Both the position numbers and the translations under genes were made by a program. 64,000 nt of DNA from JAYYZW01 sp965217605 (GTDB lineage: Bacteria; Pseudomonadota; Gammaproteobacteria; Ga0077536): NCBI GenBank assembly GCA_965217605.1, contig CBDCJB010000004.1:372001-436000 (forward strand), read 5' to 3'. Within the stretch, counting starts at the first letter, position 1; each line of letters opens with the position of its first letter. Positions 59,095 through 64,000 of the stretch are shown in pieces. Under the pieces are notes generated by a model. The model was given only the letters and a program-made list of their open reading frames with translations. It was not told the origin of the DNA and searched no databases.

Positions 59095-60867
59095 ATGCGC
59101 ACTGTGGATTCCGAATCTGGCCGTATTTATCTGAGATTATTGGGCTTTGTGCGGCCGCATGCGCGGGTATTCGCGCTCGCCATCGTCGCCATGCTGGCCC
59201 TGGCCTCGACGGAATGGATGCTGCCCGCATTACTGAAACCCCTGATCGATGAGGCGTTTGACGTCACGGCCCAGGACGGGATCTATCTGACGCCGCTGCT
59301 GCTGGTCGCTTTATTCGCGGTGCGTGGCGCCTTGAGCTATGTGGGTACGGTCGCTCTGCACTGGGTATCGCAACGCACCATCGCCGACCTTCGCGCGACC
59401 ATGTTTCGTACATTGGTGCGCCTCCCGGCGGAATTTTTCGACGCGCGCTCGAGCGGGGAGCTCGTGTCGAAATTCACGTTCGACGTGACCCAGGTGGCGC
59501 AGGCCTCGACCCGCGTCATCACGGTAATGGTCAAGGATTCAGCCGTGATCCTCGTGCTGATGGGCTATCTGCTCTACCTCAATTGGCATCTGGCGGCGCT
59601 GTTAGTGCTACTCGCGCCGCCGGTTGGCGTCGTGATCTACCGCGTGTCACGCCGCATGCGGGAAATGAGCCGGCGATTGCAGGAGTCCGTCGGTGACATC
59701 AACGAGGTCACGGAAGAAGCCGTGCGCGGACAGCGCGAGATCAAGATTTTCGATGGCTATGACTATGAGAACCGGCGCTTCGGCAAAGCGATCGACAATG
59801 CCCGCAAGTTCCACATGAAGGTCGTGCGGACCAGTGCGTTCACGGTGCCGGTGATCCAGTTTTTCGTTGCCATCGGCATTGCCGTCATGATCGTTTTGGT
59901 ACTGCGTGAATCCGCGCAGGGTTTGATGACGCGCGGCGATTTCATCGCCTTTGTTACGGCGACCGCATTGCTGCTGCCGCCGACCAAGCGTCTGGCGGGT
60001 GTAAACGAATTCCTGCAGCGCGGCATCGCCGCGTCCGAATCGATCTTCGGCCTCGCCGATGCCGCGATGGAAGTGGACGAGGGCACCGATGACGCCGTGA
60101 TCGCCGGGCGCATTCGATTTGAAGGCGTGGGTTTGCGCTACGCGGACCGGCCGGCTCTCGACGGCGTCGACTTGGAGATTGCGGCCGGCGAAAACGTCGC
60201 TTTCGTCGGTCGCTCCGGCGGCGGTAAAACGTCGCTGGTCAATCTCGTACCCCGGTTCTACGAACCGACCACCGGCCGAATCTATATCGATGATCGGCCA
60301 CTGGATGGATTCCGCCTGGTGTGTCTGCGGCGCCACATCGCTTACGTCGGGCAAAACGTCGTGCTGTTCAACGATTCGATACGGAACAACATCGCCTACG
60401 GCGCGCTGCGCGAAGTTCCTGTCGAGGCCATCGAATCGGCCGCGCGTCAGGCGCAGGTCGAGGCCTTCGCAAACGCGCTACCTGACGGTCTCGATACCGT
60501 GATCGGGGAAAATGGGATACGCCTGTCCGGCGGACAGCGGCAACGTGTCGCAATCGCCCGCGCGATGCTCAAAAATGCCCCGATCTTGATCCTCGACGAA
60601 GCGACGGCTGCGCTCGACAACGAGGCCGAACAATTGGTGCAGGCGGCATTACGCGCTTTGCGCGCCGGGCGTACGAGCTTGATCGTCGCCCACCGTCTAT
60701 CGACCGTCGAACAGGCGGATCGGATCGTCGTACTCGACGGCGGGCGTATCGTGGAAATCGGCACCCACGCTACCCTGCTTGCGGCGGGCGCGGCCTACGC
60801 TCAGCTTTATGCAGCGGGCTTTGAGAGCGATGACGAGGCCCAAGCGCCGCTCGACGCAATGGCTTGA
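59095..60867 (+). CDS. msbA: Lipid A export ABC transporter MsbA
   Basis: About 590 residues from ATG 59095 (a TTG at 59077 is less likely). Six membrane helices (residues about 15-320), then a nucleotide-binding domain with Walker A GRSGGGKTSL (about 370), signature LSGGQRQRVAIARAM (about 477) and Walker B ILILDEATAALD (about 498). It flips lipid A-core across the inner membrane. The usual neighbour lpxK is not present; the next gene converges. Confidence 0.9.
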   Translation: MRTVDSESGRIYLRLLGFVRPHARVFALAIVAMLALASTEWMLPALLKPLIDEAFDVTAQDGIYLTPLLLVALFAVRGALSYVGTVALHWVSQRTIADLRATMFRTLVRLPAEFFDARSSGELVSKFTFDVTQVAQASTRVITVMVKDSAVILVLMGYLLYLNWHLAALLVLLAPPVGVVIYRVSRRMREMSRRLQESVGDINEVTEEAVRGQREIKIFDGYDYENRRFGKAIDNARKFHMKVVRTSAFTVPVIQFFVAIGIAVMIVLVLRESAQGLMTRGDFIAFVTATALLLPPTKRLAGVNEFLQRGIAASESIFGLADAAMEVDEGTDDAVIAGRIRFEGVGLRYADRPALDGVDLEIAAGENVAFVGRSGGGKTSLVNLVPRFYEPTTGRIYIDDRPLDGFRLVCLRRHIAYVGQNVVLFNDSIRNNIAYGALREVPVEAIESAARQAQVEAFANALPDGLDTVIGENGIRLSGGQRQRVAIARAMLKNAPILILDEATAALDNEAEQLVQAALRALRAGRTSLIVAHRLSTVEQADRIVVLDGGRIVEIGTHATLLAAGAAYAQLYAAGFESDDEAQAPLDAMA

Positions 60868-60893
60868 GGATCGTGCGTCGGTTCGTCGCGCGG

Positions 60894-62870
60894 TCAGCGG
60901 CGCCGTTTTGGCTTGAATTCGGCCACACGCGCGCTGAGCCGGCGCGGGTCGATGACGACGCGGCCGTACCGGATCGCGGTGTATAAACGGGTGATCGCAA
61001 ACACCTCGGCGGCCAGATCGGCGCGCGCGTGAGTGACGCGCCGTGCAAAAGCGAGCGGCGCTTCACTCGAGCGCCGATCCAAGCCCACGCGATCGAGTTT
61101 TCCGCAAAAGCGCAGATAAGCGCGCAGTGCCGGGTCGGCGGCGACCTGTTCGGCGCGCAGCAGCAATACGGCGAGGGTCACGGTCACCACCGCCAGCACG
61201 AGCGTCAAGGTGATGACGAGGTTGCCGTAATCCCAGTCTTCGAATCCCAATTCATCGAGCAGGCGCCGTTGCCGTTGGGGGGTGTAACCCAGCACCCATT
61301 GATTCCAGCTATAGGTCACCGCGTCCCAGGAATCGCGCACGCGTTCCCAGAAAGCCGACGCGACCGCGCTACGCGCAAACGGCGAAAGCGTGGTGCGGCG
61401 GGGTAATAGATCGCCGATCCCGAGTGACACGCGTTCCGGCGCCACGGCGGCGGTCGGATCGACGCGCACCCAACCCCGGTCGTCGAAATAGACTTCCGCC
61501 CAGGCGTGAGCGTCGCGTTGCCGTACGACCATGTAGTCTCCGACCGTGTTGTATTCGCCGCCCTGGTAACCGGTGACGACACGCGCGGGAATACCGGCCG
61601 CGCGCATGAGCACGACGAACGACGCGGCAAAGTGTTCGCAGAATCCCTCCTGAGTATCGAACAGGAATTCATCCACCGAATCATCGGGCAGCAGCGGCGG
61701 GGTCAGTGAATAGTAAAACTCATTCTCGCGAAACATGGTGAGGGCGGCGTTCACCACCTCTTGTGGTGTGCGTGCGCGTGCGGCCCAATCACCGGCCAAC
61801 TCGCGTGCGCGTGGATGCCAACCACGTGGCAAACGCAGTGCCGCGCGGCGCTCCGTCGCGGTGATCGCGCTGATGCGGTAGTCGACGGTCGAATTCAGGT
61901 CATAGCGGATACGCCGCCGCACCGGCCGGTTGGCGAGCAGGCGATAGTCGCTCGTACGTCGCGCCTCATAGCCGGCAGAGGTGACCATTTCCAGGCCCAT
62001 CAACCAGCGATCACGATGCGGTTCCAAGGTGAGTGTATAGCGGTAATTCTGACCCAGGGTTTCAACCGGCGCCGGCGGTCCGTTGCCGGCGTCGCCCGCC
62101 GCCCAACGACGCCCATTGGTATTCCACAAGACCGGCCCACGCCAATAGAGGTTCTCGGCGCGTGGCTCGTCGCCGTGAAACTCGACCCTGAACGCGATTT
62201 CATCGGATAGGCCCAGACGCGCGATCTGGCCGACCGCCATGTCTTCGCTCAAGCCGCTGACGGCGTCGAAGGCATCCTGCGGCAGGCCCCACAGGGGGCC
62301 GGGCAGGCGGGGGAACAGCACGAAAGCGATCAGCATGAGTGGCATCGCCTGAACCGTCATGGCGCCGGCGTGCTTGAACATCCCGAGCGGGTGTCGATAT
62401 TCGTGCGGCGTATTGAATTGGATCAACACCGTGGTCGCGGCCACGACTACGAACAACATATACAGTGCGGTTGCGATGGTTTGTGAATAAAAGAAATTGG
62501 TCACGACCAGGAAGTAGCACAGGAAGGTCACGACGTAGTAATCGCGCTCACCGCGCATTTCGAGCAACTTGAGTCCGAGCAGGGCAGCGAGCAACTCAAC
62601 GCCCGCTTCCCGCCCGAGTTGGCCGTGATAAGCGATGTAGATGCTGATGAAGGCCAACACCGCCACGAACTGTTTACCCACCCACAGCACGACGTGTTCC
62701 CGATCCGGGAGCGGCAGGCGTTGCATCGCGCCGAGCACGCGCCACAACGCGCACCCGACGAAAGCCAGGCTCAGCATCAGCGGAAAGCGCTCCATGTGCG
62801 GTAACAAGGCGAGCAGCAGGGCCGTGGTGACCCACACCACTTCACGTGTCGACAGGGTGCTCGCGTTCAT
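60894..62870 (-). CDS. TgpA family transglutaminase-like membrane protein
   Basis: 658 residues from ATG 62870. About six N-terminal helices (DUF3488), then a periplasmic transglutaminase core with the Cys-His-Asp triad in EGFCEHFAASFVVLMRAAGI, QRDAHAWAEVYFDDRGW and RVDPTAAVAPERV. A further helix (about 550) and a DUF4129 tail follow. In Pseudomonas this protein is essential. It overlaps the DUF58 gene by 4 bp, the conserved moxR-DUF58-tgpA operon. Confidence 0.93.
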   Translation of the reverse strand: MNASTLSTREVVWVTTALLLALLPHMERFPLMLSLAFVGCALWRVLGAMQRLPLPDREHVVLWVGKQFVAVLAFISIYIAYHGQLGREAGVELLAALLGLKLLEMRGERDYYVVTFLCYFLVVTNFFYSQTIATALYMLFVVVAATTVLIQFNTPHEYRHPLGMFKHAGAMTVQAMPLMLIAFVLFPRLPGPLWGLPQDAFDAVSGLSEDMAVGQIARLGLSDEIAFRVEFHGDEPRAENLYWRGPVLWNTNGRRWAAGDAGNGPPAPVETLGQNYRYTLTLEPHRDRWLMGLEMVTSAGYEARRTSDYRLLANRPVRRRIRYDLNSTVDYRISAITATERRAALRLPRGWHPRARELAGDWAARARTPQEVVNAALTMFRENEFYYSLTPPLLPDDSVDEFLFDTQEGFCEHFAASFVVLMRAAGIPARVVTGYQGGEYNTVGDYMVVRQRDAHAWAEVYFDDRGWVRVDPTAAVAPERVSLGIGDLLPRRTTLSPFARSAVASAFWERVRDSWDAVTYSWNQWVLGYTPQRQRRLLDELGFEDWDYGNLVITLTLVLAVVTVTLAVLLLRAEQVAADPALRAYLRFCGKLDRVGLDRRSSEAPLAFARRVTHARADLAAEVFAITRLYTAIRYGRVVIDPRRLSARVAEFKPKRRR

Positions 62871-63832
62871 GCGGGGAGCTCGAACAAGGCCAGGGCGGCC
62901 AGGCATTGAGCCCGATGGGCGGGACCGTGCCCGAACTCGATACGCGTGCCCGGGATATCGAGCCCGAACGTCGTCCCGGCGCGGCTCGCTTCCAGCGTCC
63001 ATTTAGTCAACTGGGACAAGCGCGCCTCGAGGTTTGCAATCGAACTGACGGCGTCCCAGCTCAACCAGACCCGCGCCAGAGCGGTACCCTGAAAACGCTT
63101 GATCATGAGCTCCTGCTCTTTAGCCAGCGTCTTCCAGGCGATGGCGCGGGGCGGATCGCCCGGTGTATAGGGACGCAGGCCCGCAAAATCATCGTTACCG
63201 ATCTGGTTGGCCGCACCGGTCCCGGTCGCCGCGGACTGCGCGTGGGGCATCGGCAGCCTGCCGCGTGGCGCCGGATAGACGAGGCAGCGCGCGTCCGTCT
63301 CGAAATAGGCCCAGGTGCGCAAGATGCCGAGCGGGTAAACGCTGCGTAAGCGGATACGGCGCAACTCCAGCCAACCGCGGCGCAGCGCCTCGACGGCGAT
63401 GAGCGGATTACCGTGCGCGGATGCGTTTATATTGAAGGTGGTCTCAAACTGCTCGAGATAACGCCGCGCGTCGCGGCTCAAGCCGCGCGGCCATTGACCC
63501 ACGGCGATAACGAGTCGCACGCGCTGTGATTCATTTTCAATATGACATTCGAACTGTGCGGTGTCCCCGACGAATACGGCCGGTGAGCGCACCCCTTTGA
63601 ATTCGAGCCCGGCCAGATTTCGGTAGGTGTGCAGCATCGCGACGAGAAAGAGGCCGCTCAGCAAAAAAGTGAGAAGGTAGCCCAAGGCGTTGTCGTAGTT
63701 GATGGCGCCCATCAGGATCACGACCAACATCGTGCCCAGGGTAAATCCCTGGCGCGTCGGAAAGATGTAAACGCGCCGCCGATCCAGACGTTGTGCGGGC
63801 GGGTGGACGGCGAGCGCGGCGGTTTGGTTCAA
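62867..63832 (-). CDS. DUF58 domain protein
   Basis: About 321 residues; the best start is TTG 63832, which overlaps the moxR stop (TTGA). Two N-terminal helices (GFTLGTMLVVILMGAINYD and LGYLLTFLLSGLFLVAML) and then the DUF58 signature DDFAGLRPYTPGDPPRAIAW followed by KTLAKEQELM. It links MoxR ATPase to the TgpA enzyme in this widespread operon; exact role unknown. Confidence 0.9.
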   Translation of the reverse strand: MNQTAALAVHPPAQRLDRRRVYIFPTRQGFTLGTMLVVILMGAINYDNALGYLLTFLLSGLFLVAMLHTYRNLAGLEFKGVRSPAVFVGDTAQFECHIENESQRVRLVIAVGQWPRGLSRDARRYLEQFETTFNINASAHGNPLIAVEALRRGWLELRRIRLRSVYPLGILRTWAYFETDARCLVYPAPRGRLPMPHAQSAATGTGAANQIGNDDFAGLRPYTPGDPPRAIAWKTLAKEQELMIKRFQGTALARVWLSWDAVSSIANLEARLSQLTKWTLEASRAGTTFGLDIPGTRIEFGHGPAHRAQCLAALALFELPA

Positions 63833-64000
63833 GGAATGGGAACGGCGTTCAAGAGCGATTCGGCGATGAGTGCCGGATCGTGCCGGCGTTCGTCCACGGC
63901 GGACCGCAATCGGTGTACGGCTACGCTCGGCAATACGGCTTGAACATCGTCGGGTAAGACATGGGTACGCCCGTCGGTCAGCGCCCACGCTTTGGCCGCG
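63829..64000 (-). CDS. MoxR-family AAA+ ATPase (5' part outside window)
   Basis: Only the last 56 codons are visible: AAKAWALTDGRTHVLPDDVQ, VLPSVAVHRLR and IAESLLNAVPIP before TGA. This is the lid-domain end of MoxR ATPases (the conserved W-A-L-x-D-GR-x-x-V-x-P-D-D-V pattern). It continues beyond the window end. Confidence 0.88.
   Translation of the reverse strand, partial: AAKAWALTDGRTHVLPDDVQAVLPSVAVHRLRSAVDERRHDPALIAESLLNAVPIP

Noticed and set aside
1..64000. CRISPR arrays, rRNA and tRNA genes
   Set aside because: No regularly spaced direct repeats and no recognisable tRNA or rRNA sequence were seen; the repeated blocks are IS, attC, REP-like or the 446-bp unit.

Overview
The window reads as chromosome of a GC-rich gammaproteobacterium, probably uncultured. 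The evidence is its housekeeping blocks: gshB-tonB-algH-ruvX-pyrR-pyrB-pyrC'-pyrK-trmB on the minus strand, facing hemC-hemD-hemX-hemY on the plus strand, followed by msbA and a TgpA/DUF58/MoxR cluster. No rRNA, tRNA or CRISPR array was recognised.

Layout. (1) 1-9.2 kb: catabolic and redox genes (two luciferase-like flavin monooxygenases, HIT, GST, cupin, molybdopterin oxidoreductase, metallopeptidase, cyclase) and the DNA-alkylation response gene ada. (2) 9.2-32.1 kb: an accessory island that I read as an integron cassette array without an integrase (CALIN type). It holds at least a dozen attC-like sites, all in plus orientation (left box near CCTAAC, right box near GTTAGG). They separate small cassettes: a HigBA-type toxin-antitoxin pair, a lipoprotein, a CNNM-type membrane protein, a PD-(D/E)XK-like protein, an NTF2-like protein, a membrane-anchored ankyrin protein, a methyltransferase, RidA, an RRM protein and a DUF4019 protein. 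Insertion sequences of at least six families (IS4, IS1380, IS3, IS256, IS21, IS630) have invaded the array, several of them inside attC sites. (3) 32.2-45.5 kb: many small stress and detoxification genes, including two GSTs, two GFA-family proteins, cupins, a glyoxalase-like protein, a 2OG oxygenase, an alkyltransferase-like protein and an ArsR-regulated pair. (4) 45.5-64 kb: core genes for pyrimidine, glutathione and haem synthesis, lipid A export, and a transglutaminase/DUF58 system.

The most novel item is a 446-bp mobile unit present twice (18921-19366 and 19869-20314). It has 24-bp perfect terminal inverted repeats and 8-bp target duplications at both sites. It carries no transposase, only a gene for a 121-residue four-helix membrane protein. 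One copy sits in orfA of an IS3 element whose uninterrupted sister copy lies 5 kb away, so the insertion can be read to the base. It fits the concept of a mobile insertion cassette (MIC), perhaps moved in trans by an IS1595-like transposase. Other notable structures are an IS4 fold-back palindrome inside an attC, an IS1380 inside an IS4 inside a lipoprotein gene (the original frames can be rejoined), a repeat-derived C-terminus on a phosphoribulokinase, and a pyrC' that has lost its metal ligands.
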